DNA from: Alectoria sarmentosa
Taxonomy: Eukaryota > Ascomycota > Lecanoromycetes > Lecanorales > Parmeliaceae
NCBI GenBank assembly: GCA_009733775.1
Contig: WOGZ01000360.1
Span: 1 to 31,362, forward strand
DNA length: 31,362 bases
Reading direction: 5' to 3'
Position numbers and translations under genes: made by a program
Part shown: piece by piece, positions 1 through 11,938 of the stretch
How positions within the stretch are numbered: position 1 is the first letter of the stretch
Layout of the letters: each line of letters begins with the position of its first letter
Notes under the pieces: model-generated
The model's input: only the letters and a program-made list of their open reading frames with translations
The model's database searches: none
What the model was told of the DNA's origin: nothing

Positions 1-540
1 ATCGTTATAAAAAAGATATAACGTTTAAGAAAAACGATTTCGTCTTTTTTAACAATAAAAACATCGTTATAAATAAATCATTTAAAAAATTAAACGATAA
101 TATGTTCGATTTATTCAAAATCATATTCATAATCGATTCTTTTTACAAATTAAAATTATTTAAGATTATGAAAATTTATAACGTTTTTTATCTTAAACTC
201 TTGAATTTCGTTATAATTAATTTATTATTTGATCAAAAGAATTCTTTTTTAAAATTATTATCGTTAAAGATAAAAATAAATAAATAATTGAAGATATATT
301 AAATTTAAAAAGATTATAAAATCGTTTTAAATATAAGATTAAATAAAAAGACGTCGATAAAGATTTTAATTAATATAACATTAATGAAGATAAATTCGAT
401 AATGTAAAAAACGTAATAAAAGACTTTTATAAAAGATATTTAAATAAGTCACGATAAAAAGATTATATATTACCCGATTGAATTAGCGATTAATTTATAA
501 AAAAACCTTATTATTCACTCTTCTTTTTTTTTCATTTTTT
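1..540. other. AT-rich stretch, nothing identifiable
   Basis: This stretch is extremely AT-rich; nearly every remaining C is followed by G. A 61-residue open frame at 102-287 (+) is made of Phe, Ile, Leu, Lys and Asn, as expected by chance at this composition. I find no domain, LTR, tRNA or tandem repeat. It may be the 5' part of relic X or an older flanking element. Confidence 0.5.
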
Positions 541-740
541 TTTATAATCATCGTTGTCACAGCGAGCGATAACGATTATATGCAATTTCCGATTATTGTG
601 CGTGCGTTTTCACGTCATTTTTTCAACGACAAAATCGATCGATGTCGACGATGACGACGTGTCGATTCAAAACTCAAACGAACACGCGACTTTCGTTATT
701 TACATTACGAACATCTTTTAAAGTCTTTTAACGTCGTTTT
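541..740. other. less AT-rich island, function unknown
   Basis: This stretch is visibly richer in C and G than its surroundings and holds many CpG words around CGATCGATGTCGACGATG. It has C in CpA and CpC contexts (for example TTGTCACAGCG), which are rare in the neighbouring sequence. I see no convincing protein frame or LTR ends. It could be a little-mutated single-copy segment or the 5' end of relic X. Confidence 0.35.
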
Positions 741-1600
741 AAGATCTCATTATCGTTATTATTAACCTTATTCGATATTATATATATGATAATTCATAAA
801 AAAAAAAATTAAGACATCATCAAAAAATATGTGAATTTCAGATAAGGTTTAACGTCTGCGACTCGATTCGATTCGAAAAATCTTATTTAATTATATCGTT
901 TAATTTTTGCGTTTTTTTCTTCGCTCAAAATATGAAATATTAAATAACATTAAATATTTAAATGTTTTAACGGCGATTATAACGTCAATTTTTCATTAAA
1001 TCACGTTATTTTTGAATGTTTAAAACGATAAAATATTATAATATCGACGATATTATAAACGATCTTTTCACGATATATTATTATTATTGTTATCGTTAAC
1101 TTTTTTCAATTGAGAATAATTATTAATTAAATGTTTCGAAGATATAAGATAAATTATAAATACATTTCTTCGATTTTTATAGCGTTAAGATATCGCTTTT
1201 TAAAAAAAGAAAATAATGTTACGAGCGTACTTTATATTTTTAATAAAGTTAACTTCTCTTTAATATTACATTTTTTTAACATTATTCGATTAAGCTTAAC
1301 GTGATTTAATAAAGGCATTTGTTTTTATATAAATGTTTTTTTTTATATATATACTTTCTCTCTACTTAGTTGTCTTATTTAATACACTCATATAACATGA
1401 TTTTATGCTGGTTCTGACAATAATGATCGATAAAATGTATATAAATTGCGATCGATTTATTGCGACGATGATCATAATAATAATAACGCTTAAAAAATAA
1501 ATATAATAATTTTAAAAAGCATAAACATGATAACTTTAATAATTTGTGAAATTTTTTTGAAAACAATTAATGAAAATCGACGATAGCGATCTTTTTAATA
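741..1600. other. AT-rich stretch, no supported gene
   Basis: Strongly AT-rich sequence with short open frames on both strands, for example a 63-codon minus-strand frame at 1375-1566 with runs of Tyr and Lys. None resembles a known family. I see nothing else that can be supported. Confidence 0.4.
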
Positions 1601-1606
1601 ATAACG

Positions 1607-1926
1607 CAAATTTCAAATTTTGAAAACAAATAAATATAAGCTTTTTTAATAAATGCTTACAAATTTAATAATTATAAATACAATAACGATAAATTGATTT
1701 TAAATTAAATTTTTATATATAATACGTTAAAATTAATATTTAAAATTTTACGAGTAAAGCTCAAATTTCAAATTTGAATTAAATATAAATATAAATTTTA
1801 TGAAAAAAAGTTCGCAAAGATTTTAATTGTAAATGCAATAATAATAAATTAATTTTAAATTAAATTTTAATAAATCGAAATTTGCTCGCACGAGACGTCA
1901 AAGTTAATATTTAAGATTTTACGAAT
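1607..1926 (+). repeat. imperfect tandem duplication, unit about 155 bp
   Basis: Two diverged copies follow each other. The first starts at 1607 with CAAATTTCAAATTTTG and ends near 1757 with ATTTTACGAGTAAA. The second starts at 1762 with CAAATTTCAAATTTG and ends near 1926 with ATTTTACGAATAAA. Both share a central GATTTTAAATTAAATTTT-like block and a TTAATATTTAARATTTTACGA block near the end. The copies differ by substitutions and small indels. They lie just upstream of the readable frame of X and could be part of its leader or N-terminal coding region. Confidence 0.55.
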
Positions 1927-1981
1927 AAATTCGATCGATCACTTATAATATAAAAATTAATCAAACGAAAAAACTTTCACA

Positions 1982-4509
1982 AAAGCGAAAAAAGAAATAA
2001 TTCATTTATTTTTAAAAGATGTTTTAAACTTTATTCACTTTATAAACGTAATTTTAAATCAATAAATTTACGAAATAATTTAAATTTGTTTTTATAAAAA
2101 ATCTTGATAAAATTATTAACGATTTATTTATTCGTAAAAAGGTATTATAAATTAATATTATTATTAACGATTTAGTCGCGTATTTAATAATGTTAAATGT
2201 TGATATATTTAATACGATTATAATATTAAAAAATTTAACGAACGCAATTGCGTTTTGATTATTATTATAAATAATAATCGTTTAAAACGTTTTATTAAAA
2301 CGAATTTAATTTAAAAACCTTTTAATTAAATGATTTTTTTTAATAATTTACGTTTAATCGATATATTCGATTTTATAAATAAATAATACGATCGTAAATT
2401 ATCGCTTAAATAATTAATTAATAATTTCATTTTTTAAATTAAAAACGTAATTTGAAATTGATTTACAAATATCGTAATTATTAATTTAATCGAAATTAAT
2501 ATAATCGATAAATTTTTAAAATGTATATATATGAATAAAATGTTAATTAATAATTTTTATTAAATAATGAAAGATACGCTTAATAACGATATAATAAATT
2601 TTAATAAAATTAAAAACGTATCGAAAAATTATTAAAATAATGAAAATAATATTAAATTTAATATCGAATATAACATATATAAGAAATCTCATAATCGATT
2701 AATAAATTTAAAAAAACTTTTTGAAAATTATGTATTTTTCTTCAATAAATATCGATCGCAAATTAATTTTCATTAAAATAAACTTTATTTTAATTTTTCA
2801 CATTTTATAAATATAAAAAAAACGCTCGATATAAACGAATTATTTCAATTATAAAATTCGATTAACACGATCGCGAATTATTATCATTTTTAAATAATAA
2901 TTATAAAAATCGAGATCGTTTATTTTAAATTTAATATTAAAAACATTCTTTATTCGTTAAATTTTAAATCGAAATAAATTAATAACAAAAACATTGTTTA
3001 TATAAAAAACGATAATAATATTAATGTTTAAATTAATAAAAACGTTAAAATCGACATTAATAAAAACGAGATCGATTTTTTTTATATATTTAATAAAGAT
3101 ATTATATTAAATTCGAACAAATAATTTTAAATTATAAAAAATCTTATTGAATTTATAAATTTTATTAAGATATTTTTTTAAAATACATTTAATGAATTAT
3201 TTCACGTAAATCTTTTTCTTAACGTTATTATAAAAAAAACGATTTTAATAATTATTTATTTTAAATCTCAATTCTCGACGATAATCAAAACGAAAATCGC
3301 TTTATAAAACATAAATTTGATTACTAAAATGAAAATTTCATTAAAATTCAAATTTTTTCGTTATTCGAAATCACGAATTATTTAATGAATTTTAAAGCGA
3401 ATAATTTCGTCGCGAGTTTCGCGTTTAATAATATAAACTCATTTATCATAAAAAACAATACGTCTTTTAAATAAATCGATAAATTTTTAAATCTCATTTT
3501 TTAATAAAGAATTATTTTTTTAGATTATGTTATTTTTGCATTATTTTCGATAAAAGTTATTAATAATAATTTTTTTATAAGTTTTTGATTTATACGATTT
3601 TATTGCGTTAATAATTTAAATAATTATCGTATAAAATTAAATAAAACTTAATGAAAGATCGCGCGATATAAGATAAAAATGATTTAAATAAAACGAAAAC
3701 GCATTATTTGACATATCGTTTTGAAAAATGAAAATTAATAACGACGATGAATTAAGAATTAATCCGTCAATTTTAAAAAGATTCGTGAATTTAATAATTA
3801 TAAAAATTATAAAAAATTTAACTTTAAACGATTAAATAAGTTTATTAACGTTTATTTTATTTATAAATAATCAATTTTCAACGACGAAAGACGCTTTAAA
3901 CGCCGAATCATTTTCTTTTATAATTAAATTAATTAATAATTATAAATCAAATAAAGAATCTTTTTTTTTAAATCTTAAACGATTTTGAAAGATCGAATAA
4001 TGTTATTATTTAATAATAATATATAATAAATATAATTATCTTCGTAATTAATAAAAACTTTTTTAATAATACGTTTTTGATTTTTTTTTTAATTAATAAC
4101 GAGTTTGCGCAATATAACATATCTTAAAATTTTAATGCGTCATATATAATTTAAACGAAATTTATAATTTATGTGAATTTAATACGAAATGATTTTCCGC
4201 GATCGTATAAAGCTTTAATTATAAAAATAATTAACGATTAATATAACTTTTAATTAATATTTTCAATTAAAATTAATGTTTTCAATAATAATGTTAATAA
4301 TATTAAAAAATGTTTAATTAAATCGTTCGACGACTTTATTTTATTCGAAATTTTTAAAATAAATAAATTTTTATATAATATTATAATTAATACGATAAAT
4401 ATTAAAATTAAAGTCTTTATATTCGTTATTATAATTAATTCGAAAACGTTTAATAATAACATTTTCGTATTGATTTTTAATTTGATAACGTTTAAAAATA
4501 AAAAAGATT
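1982..4509 (+). pseudogene. unclassified coding relic X, left part
   Basis: A long + strand reading frame is visible despite many stops. From 1982 to about 3240 it runs in one frame; almost all stops are TAA, with a few TGA, at places where Gln (CAA) or Trp would fit. It then continues in a second frame near 3262-3480 and a third from about 3963 to 4509. Readable pieces include KKEIIHLFLKDVLNFIHF near 1990, NYVFFFNKYRSQINFH near 2730 and NNEFAQYNIS near 4098. A stretch near 4010 would be Gln-rich if its TAA codons were CAA. I do not recognise the family; a Gag-like or other transposon protein is possible. The frame is cut at 4509 by the LTR of element B and resumes in frame at 23211. Confidence 0.5.
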
Positions 4510-4762
4510 TATTAAAAATACGATTGATTGATTATGAGGTGCTTGTTAAGCTTATGATAAACGATATGCTCATAATTGACGACATAATGGTGTCGGCAAT
4601 GTGGTATATCAAAAAGGTCATATTTTGAATAATTGTAAGTTAATCGATTCCTTTATGAGAATTGGTTATTTATTAATTTCTTGTCAAGTTATGAATTTGA
4701 TAAGATATTTGTTAAATAGATACGTAGCTTGATAATATGACAATATAACGATTTTTTTAACA
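4510..4762 (-). repeat. 3' LTR of chromovirus B
   Basis: A 253-bp direct repeat, also present at 22955-23207 without a single indel. By my count the copies differ at about 45 positions, all C/T or G/A. On the + strand this copy begins TATTAAAAATACG where the other reads TGTTGAGAATATA, so the original terminus was TG. It ends TTAACA against TTGACA. Because the internal coding runs on the minus strand, this left copy is the 3' LTR. The bases to its left (AGATT) do not clearly match those right of the other copy. Confidence 0.9.
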
Positions 4763-5140
4763 ATTAACGAATAATAAATAATGTATTATGTTTTTATAAT
4801 GCTTTTCGACGAAGAATGATAATTATCTATTATCTTTATAATGTTTATGTGTTTTGATAATTATTTATTATTTTTATAATGCTTGCGTGTTTGATTATGT
4901 TTGAGATTTTTTGTTTAACAATTCTCAGATGATCTCGTTAAAGATTATTGATTTATTAACGTTCTCGTCAAAGATTATTGATTTATTAACGTTCGCGATT
5001 TTCAGAGGTTCGAAGTTAAAAACGTTTTTTATGTCATCGTTTATATCGACGTTCGTTGTTTTTTTGTTTTCATAATTTTTCGATAACGTAGACGTAAATG
5101 AATAATAACGTAATGAGCTTAATAATTTGATAACTTCAAA
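4763..5140. other. 3' end of element B, no gene seen
   Basis: Sequence between the 3' LTR and the 5141-5800 frame. It contains a short direct repeat around 4940-4992 (CTCGTTAAAGATTATTG and CTCGTCAAAGATTATTG, each followed by ATTTATTAACGTTC). No purine tract next to the LTR is recognisable, probably because it has mutated. Confidence 0.4.
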
Positions 5141-5800
5141 TTATTCGACGATTTTTATTTGATTAAATTTGCGTTTATGATTTATAAGCGTAAACGTAAA
5201 CGAATAACGACGTAATAAATAATTACATTTTGATTTTTTGATAATAATATCGAGCGTCGAAAGAGGTTTTTTTATTAAATATTCGTATTTTTGATCGAAT
5301 TCAATTTGATTAATTTGATTTATTCGATCAAAGATTGAAGATTTTGATTCAAAGAGAGATTTATTTTCAAAATAATAATTAAGTGAAAATTCGATGATAA
5401 AACGTTCGATGATAAAACGTTCGATAACATGATAAATTAAATTCGCATATAACTTTAAATCGATTGAATTGATATTATCGTTATATTTCATTATGATCTT
5501 CGCGTTGTTTTTCTCTGAGGTTTTACGTCGTTTAAAAATGACTTTTGTATCGAATGCGACGATCGATTCGATGACGATATTTATTTTAACGCGAATATTC
5601 GTTTTGACGATCTTTCTTTTAAGTGAATATATAAATTGTTTACGTAAATTGTTTTTAACCTTATTTTTTTTTTTTCGAAAATTGAGCTTATATGTTTTTT
5701 GATCGTTATTATCGTCTTCGTTATTAATAATAATGTTAATATATTTTTCAATTATCGAGCGATGTGATATAACGTTGAATTCGTAACGTCGTTCGATTAT
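5141..5800 (-). pseudogene. unrecognised open frame in 3' region of B
   Basis: A minus-strand frame stays open for roughly 200 codons, from about 5740-5800 down to a stop at 5141; the longest Met-started piece is 116 codons from 5491. The upstream part is basic (Lys and Arg rich). The Met-started part holds a direct repeat IIERFIIERFII caused by GATGATAAAACGTTC repeated at about 5391-5421. I do not recognise a domain. It lies downstream of pol in B, where chromoviruses normally carry only an untranslated region. Its open length in such AT-rich DNA suggests real former coding sequence, either an extra ORF of B or a piece of another inserted element. Confidence 0.45.
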
Positions 5801-5963
5801 CGCATTATTATTTTTTCATTTTTAATATTAATCGATGAGGTCGTTCAGCACGCTTTGTTAACGCGTAATTAATTTTATTATATTAATTCATATTTAAATT
5901 AATTTGCTTATTAATGTTAATGATACATTTATATTTTATAAACGTATATAAAACATTATTTTG

Positions 5964-6164
5964 TTAATCAAGATTTATTATGAGCGCGTATAATTTTTTG
6001 ATTTTAATTATATTAATTATGAGTGCTTTGTTAAACTTATAATAAATGTGAGATTTTTGAAATTCGACTTTGATTTCGTTATCGAACATTTTTCTTTTAT
6101 AAATCTTAATTCGGTTTTTCTTGATAAGGTCGATTTTCTTATATTTAATATAAATCGTTTTCAT
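5964..6164 (-). pseudogene. short basic open frame in 3' region of B
   Basis: A 66-codon frame beginning MKTIYIKYKKIDLIKKN and rich in Lys, Ile and Tyr. It is in the same orientation as the 5141-5800 frame and just upstream of it, so both may be parts of one decayed ORF. No domain is recognised and chance openness cannot be excluded. Confidence 0.3.
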
Positions 6165-6248
6165 TTAATTGTTTTTAATATTCAAATTCGCGAAGAATTA
6201 TGATATAATATATTGATATGCGTAATAAAAATCAAATTTAAACCTTTT

Positions 6249-6401
6249 TGTTATGGTTGCTTGCTAGGCAGCTTGGCATTCAACATAGCGTAGCTTTCTT
6301 AGCATAGAGAATACAAGAATCATCACACACTCAATGACATGACTTGTTTTTCTGTCTTTTGTCCTTTTGTTTCCGCATATGAGGAAGACCATTCCGTGAC
6401 A
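6249..6401 (+). repeat. solo-LTR-like fragment of a family related to A
   Basis: This 153-bp block is far less AT-rich than its surroundings. It begins TGTTATGG and ends CCGTGACA, so its ends are inverted repeats if TGTTATGG is a mutated TGTCACGG. LTR A also begins TGTCACGG. It shares with LTR A the block AAGAATCATC followed by an ACAC-rich stretch and CAATGA, in the same orientation. Flanking 5-mers CTTTT and TAGGA do not match, so no target duplication is visible at these ends. AAACCTT occurs on both sides (6240-6246 and 6423-6429), which would imply slightly wider boundaries. Short open frames across it on the minus strand are not genes. Confidence 0.6.
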
Positions 6402-6424
6402 TAGGAATCCCATTCCTATCGGAA
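6392..6424. other. inverted repeat at edge of solo-LTR fragment
   Basis: ATAGGAAT (6401-6408) and ATTCCTAT (6412-6419) form a perfect 8-bp inverted repeat around CCC. TTCCG (6392-6396) and CGGAA (6420-6424) extend it outside a 4-base TGAC bulge. The structure overlaps the right end of the solo-LTR-like block. Confidence 0.7.
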
Positions 6425-8284
6425 ACCTTGCCACTTTTCGATAAATTGAAAAGTTTTTTTTTGATGAAAATCTCGATGATTTGATTTTTAACGACATTGT
6501 TATTATTCGCGTCTTTAATCGTAATATTATTAATTGTTTTTGCATATGCTCGCAAAACGTTTTTAAAAATCTCAAATTTATTTTTATAAATTTATAATTG
6601 TATTTCGTTTAATAATTTATTCAAATTGACGTTTTGATTTAAAATTACGTAAATATATTTATTAATGATAATTAATTTTTATGTTATCACATCGTTAAAT
6701 TCGATATATTTAATTATCGAAAAAATAATAATATTAATCATTGCCTTCATTTTTCTCATCTCTTTCATTAAAAATGTTAATTTGTTTTTGATTTTGATTT
6801 AAATGTTTATTAACGTTATCTTAAATGATTGTTTTATCAAAATCGTAAATTTTGACGATATGATTTTCAACGAAAATGGTTTAAATTGATCTCGCAAATC
6901 TTTTAATCTTTATATAACGTTCGATGTGTTTTTTATTATAATTATCAACGCGATCTCATCGATAAAACGGAATTTCGTTTTAATTAATAATAAAATAAAG
7001 ATCGATTTGATAAAAATAATTAAAATCGAAGATTTATTAAAAAGTGTTAAAATCGATAACAATAATGAGCGATTCAAAAATTCGTTTATTTAATCAACGA
7101 TTAAATTAAAGCGTTTAATAAGAATTTACTTTGTTAACGTAAATTATAAAAATAACGATATATATAAGTCGTTATTCGTTATATATAAATAATAAAATAT
7201 TTTCTTTTCATAAATGAAATAAAATTGTTTTTTTTTAAATTTATAAAATTTTATCTTTTTTTCGATCTTTTAAGGATTTGAATTGATTAATTTCTTTTAT
7301 TCAATTTTCTTGTTATCATGTAGGCGATATGATCATATATATATAATATTTTTATTTTCATCGCGTTCAAATTCGTTTGCTGTCGAATTTATATTCATTT
7401 TGTTTATGATAATATACTCAATTATTTAAAAGACTTTTGATTATCATTTATTTTTTTCTCGTTATGAGATTTGCGTTTTTATTATTTTATAAATAAAAAG
7501 ATCAAATAATAATGTCTCGACAAAAAAATAATTCTTTACATTTTTGAATTTAAGTTTTTTTTATAAATTAATTCAATATTAATAAGATATTTTTTTTTTA
7601 AATCGACGGAAATAAGGTTTTATAATTATACGTATACTTTTTTATAATAATTTTAATTTTTTGATTTTCACGTTTAATATCTTTTCTCATTTATTAATAA
7701 ATGTTTTTTCGACGTTAATTTTGAGACGATATCGTTATTCGTTATATTTCGAATATTGTTGATTAAAATAATTATTAATTTGATAATTTTTTCGATAGAT
7801 TGTATAACGAATTATTTTTATTTTTATTTTTTCGATTTAATCAGTTTTTTATTAATGTTAATAAAATTTATCGTGATTAAATTAATAAATAAAATGATTA
7901 TTAAACAAAAATGATAAAGTGAATAATAATCACGAAATGTTTGATGTTAAGAAAATGAATTGATAATATAAAATTTCGCGTCAAGTTTTATTTTCGTTTT
8001 AATGCGATTATTTGTCGCGCTAATTAATTATAAATTCATTTTTAATAAATATATTTATAATTAAATGATGAGCATTTGTTTTAACGTTTTAAAACGATAA
8101 TTTAATGTTTTTATTTTATATAAATGGGCATATTAATCACGATTAAGAATTATTAGGATTGATATTAAGAGCATTAACGGTTTTTTTTGATTTGTTACAT
8201 TTTATATATTATTGCAAAGATATGTTAATTGAGACGATCACAAATTTAACATTTTTTTTTAATTGATCACATTTTGAAGTTTGT
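6425..8284. other. 3' region of B downstream of chromodomain, undefined
   Basis: About 1.9 kb between the end of the chromodomain and the solo-LTR fragment. On the minus strand the polyprotein probably continues a short way past 8285. After that I can read no continuous frame or known domain. Together with 4763-6248 it makes an unexpectedly long 3' segment for a chromovirus. Confidence 0.4.
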
Positions 8285-8450
8285 TGCTCGGGCGTGTGAA
8301 TCTTTTTATATTTATCGATTAAATTTTTTGCATTTTTTAATAGATCATCATTATATTATTAATCGAATTTTGATTTTTATCTTAATCATCATATGAGATA
8401 TTTAATTATCGATTTTTTCGTTTCATAACGACTTTGACGCTTGTTAATTA
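8285..8450 (-). pseudogene. chromodomain relic of B polyprotein
   Basis: The minus-strand frame from about 8445 reads KRQSRYETKKSIIKYLI, then stops at expected Trp positions, then YNDDLLKNAKNLIDKYKKIH. This fits the chromodomain pattern of chromoviral integrases: a YLV-W-G-Y strand block, a WY block, and a final helix with L-NA--LI--Y. Chromodomains sit at the integrase C terminus and steer integration to modified histones. Aromatic cage positions appear lost to stops. Confidence 0.75.
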
Positions 8451-8699
8451 ATTTTTTTACGATATGTTTATATCATTTTTTATTAAATTCGACGATCGTT
8501 AATGAATGATTAAATCTAATAAAACGATTATATAAATCTTCGTTTTTGAACATTGATTCGAATTGCGTAATTGATATGATGAAATAAATTTATTAATGAG
8601 TCGATACGTTTATTTTATATGTTAAATTATCGATTTTTTAAAAAAATTTGAACGAATTTGCTTTTTGATTGATAAATTTGAAATTGAAAATTTTAAATA

Positions 8700-9900
8700 A
8701 ATTATATTTATAATGAAATTTCAAAAAAATCTTTTTTTTTTCTTTTAAAGAAATAAGTTAATAATATAAATCGTAAATAATTTTTATTTTGACGTTGATT
8801 TAAATAATCATTTTTTCGACGTCTTTAATATTAATAAATCGTTTCAATAAAAACTCGTTATTTCGAATTTGATTTGAAATTAATAATGAAAGAATATCGC
8901 GAAAATGATAATCGTAAATGATTTCGTTTGCATTTAATTTTATAATCGAATTTGATAAATTGTTAAATATATTATATAAACGTGATAAATATTTTACTCA
9001 ATCGATGATGAAGTTGTTTATTAATTAATAACGTAAAACAATTTTGATCGTTTGATTAATTTTTTTGATTAATCATCGATTTATAAATGATATATCATAT
9101 TAATTAAAAAATTAACGTTTAATTTCTTGAAAATAAATTTTCAAAAAATCGATATGAATTTTTTATCGCGGTCAGAGATAAATATTATCAATAAACCTTA
9201 ATCGATAATTTCATTTAAAAAGGTTTCAATTCAATCCTTCGTTGAAAAGATGTCTTTATTAAAAATAAAAATAATTCTTTTAAAAAATTTATAAATTATG
9301 AATATAATAATGTTTATTCTTTTTGTTATTTTTGATAATATTAATATAAAATTAACGATAATTATGTGATATAATATTAACGATTCTATTATAAAAATGA
9401 ATAAATCGTATTTCGTATAACGTTTTGTTTAATTAATGTTGCATTTATAATAATGATGAATATAATAATAAAATCGATAAATAAGTTTTTTAAAGAAATA
9501 ATTATTCATAATTATTTTATACGTTTTATTGAATTTGATATGTGCATTTTCATTATATGTTTATTAAAAGATTTTTTTTTTAAATTTCTTAAATAAACAA
9601 AGTCGCATTTTATTAAAAAAATTCGTGAAATATAATAAATCGTCGATGAAATGAAATTAAATATCAGAAATTAAATTTTCATCTTTTAACATTTTTCATA
9701 TTTTAATTCATTTTTTATTTTTAATATAAAAAGTTTGAACTTTCGCTTTGAATTTTTTTAATATTTTTATCAAAAATTCGTTAAAGATAAATATCTCGTT
9801 AAGAATGTTTTTTTTCGAAATTAATATATCTTTTTTGAATATCGATTTATTTATGAGTTTAAAAAAAACATTTGATATTACGTGTTGTTTATTAAGTTTA
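8700..9900 (-). pseudogene. integrase relic of B
   Basis: The minus strand near 9179-9156 reads ISDRDKKF, the second catalytic Asp block of a DDE integrase (usual form LSDRDxxF). It is followed by a run ending YHL*IDD*SKKLIKR that aligns with the usual YHPQTDGQSERTN block. The catalytic Glu of the SER motif is Lys here. The block order and the chromodomain downstream support a Ty3/gypsy integrase. The N-terminal zinc-binding part was not resolved. Boundaries are approximate. Confidence 0.75.
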
Positions 9901-9979
9901 TAACGAATATTAAATTTGAATTGTGATAAATATTATAATGTTTTTATCAAGCGTAAATTCAATTTATTTATTGAAAATG

Positions 9980-10290
9980 ATATCAAATTGATTTGTTTAA
10001 CAATGTTAATTGTTATTAAATAATTCATATACACGATTATAATATGTGACGAATTGTTAATATAATGTTTAATCTTGCGAATTGTTTAAATTAATTTAAT
10101 AACCTTTAACTCGATTGATTAATAATGAGATTCGATATCATTTAATGATTTAAAAAAAAAATTAATATGATATCGTTTTTAAAAAAATCATGATCCTCGA
10201 AATTATCTTTAATATGATACATATGAACGTCGAAATCGCGTTTGTTGAAAACGTTGATATTGATATAAATTCGTTATTTTTAATTGAAAT
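9980..10290 (-). pseudogene. RNase H relic of B
   Basis: On the minus strand a block reads RIYININVFNKRDFDVHMYH and matches the RNase H start seen in related chromoviruses, where the line is L-DAS--GFG. The first catalytic Asp appears as Asn. Downstream, NH*MISNLIINQSS*RLLN corresponds to the region with the catalytic Glu, and the frame ends shortly before the integrase. The change of Asp to Asn is a single G-to-A transition. Confidence 0.65.
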
Positions 10291-10419
10291 GTATCAAAAA
10301 GTTCGACGAAGAGAAAGAATTTTATAATAAACGAAAGGAATCAAATAATAACTGTTTTTTATCGATAAAGGTTTTCTTAATAAACTTTCGTCGTTTTTAT
10401 TTTTTAACGATAAACGATT

Positions 10420-11200
10420 TTTTTAATAAAAAGATCTTTTTTTGTTGAAAAGATTTCGCCTTTTACGTATAATACGCAATTTTGATTTTTATTCATTTTA
10501 TTAATTCAAAATAATGTTTTAAGATTTCGAGATCGATAAAAAATTTGATATTCGTTAAAGCTTTAATTCGTTTTTTTATTATAAATAATTTAAAAACGTC
10601 GATTTTTTATTCGAAAAGAATAACGTTTAAATAATTCAAATTTTTTTTTGAATTAATGATAATTCTCAACTTCTTTAACAATTAAAAGAATTTACGAAAA
10701 TGCTTAATATACAATTCGAAGTTTTTTGAAAATGTTATTAAATCGTCGATATAAGTTTTAACGAAGTTCTTGAAAAATCTCAATTCTTTATTTATAATAC
10801 TTTACACGTATAATAATAAGCCTTTAAAATTCATTATAACGATTTTGAAATATTCGAATTCTCGATAAAAAGTGATCGTTTATTTATATAAATTCTCGAA
10901 TCAAATGTCAAATTGAAAAAAAAAAAAACAGATTATCGAGGATATTAATGCATTTTATATTTTATAATAAGTTAATTATATTATTTTATAACGATAATGA
11001 ATAAGAATTCGTGATAATGATTCGGTTAAATTCACGAATATTTATCATTATTTTTGGTTTCTTTTTTGATAACTTTTTCGGTTTTTCGAATATCGTTTTT
11101 TAGATTATAAACATAAATTAAGAAAAAGAGATAAGCTTCGTTATTCATTTTATTTTATTTTACGCATATAATTTATCAAATTTCTTATCAATTATCTTTT
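10420..11200 (-). pseudogene. reverse transcriptase relic of B
   Basis: The minus strand from about 10930 to 10450 reads a clear Ty3/gypsy RT palm and thumb. FENLYK*TITFYREFEYFK precedes FKGLLLYV, then FVKTYIDDLITFSKNFE with the YxDD catalytic pair intact at 10742-10753. LRIIINSKKNLNYL and ALTNIKFFIDLEILKHYFEL follow, matching the I-S--K--- and TYLGLTG-type thumb blocks. Internal stops fall where Gln or Trp would be expected. RNase H follows directly downstream. Confidence 0.85.
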
Positions 11201-11938
11201 TATTTATCGCGTTAAACGAATAAATTTTCTGAGCGAATTTAAGAATCGACGTGAAATTTCAATCGATATTTAGATTGATTTTTATAAAATCATTTTTTAA
11301 GACGTTTATAATCTTATCGATGTTTTTTTTAAATATCGATATATTCGATTATTAAAATCTTTAAATTGATAATTTGTTTCTCGATATCACACATTAAAAT
11401 ATTATTATTTATTTTAATATCGAAATCATCTTTTGACGCGTTAATTTTTAATTTTCAACTTTTCGTTGTTAAATCGTGATTGTTTAAATAAATAGCGAGA
11501 CATAAATCGACGTTATATTTAATAATAATATTTAAATTGAAATGTCGAGATATAATTTTAATAATATCAATATCGTTTTTGATATAAATGAAAAAAAATT
11601 CGACGTTTATTATGTGAACATAAACTTTTATATAATTAAATTCGAATAAATAATCTTTATTTGATAAGAGCGCTGAGATACGTAATTCGATAATTTCTTT
11701 ATTATCGATTTAAAAAAGATCATAATTTTTTTTAATTGCGTATTATTCGTTATACGTTAACGTTATCTTTAACCTTGATTTGAATATTCATTATTAAATT
11801 ATTATAATTTTTAATTAATAATTTCTTCTCGTTAATGTTAATGCTTATACGCTTTAAATTTAAAATATTCGTTTTTAAAAACATTTTTGCTTTAAAATCA
11901 TCGATAATATACATTTTTTTACGTATATGAATTATTGA
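11201..11938 (-). other. protease-RT linker and RT N-terminal region of B
   Basis: Between the RT fingers and the protease frame, the minus strand should hold the linker and N-terminal RT of B. I could not resolve a continuous frame here. No insertion, LTR end or tandem repeat is visible. Confidence 0.4.

Noticed and set aside
6264..6575. 103-codon and 74-codon minus-strand frames as genes
   Set aside because: They cross the solo-LTR-like block and its hairpin. Openness reflects its lower AT content; no domain is visible.
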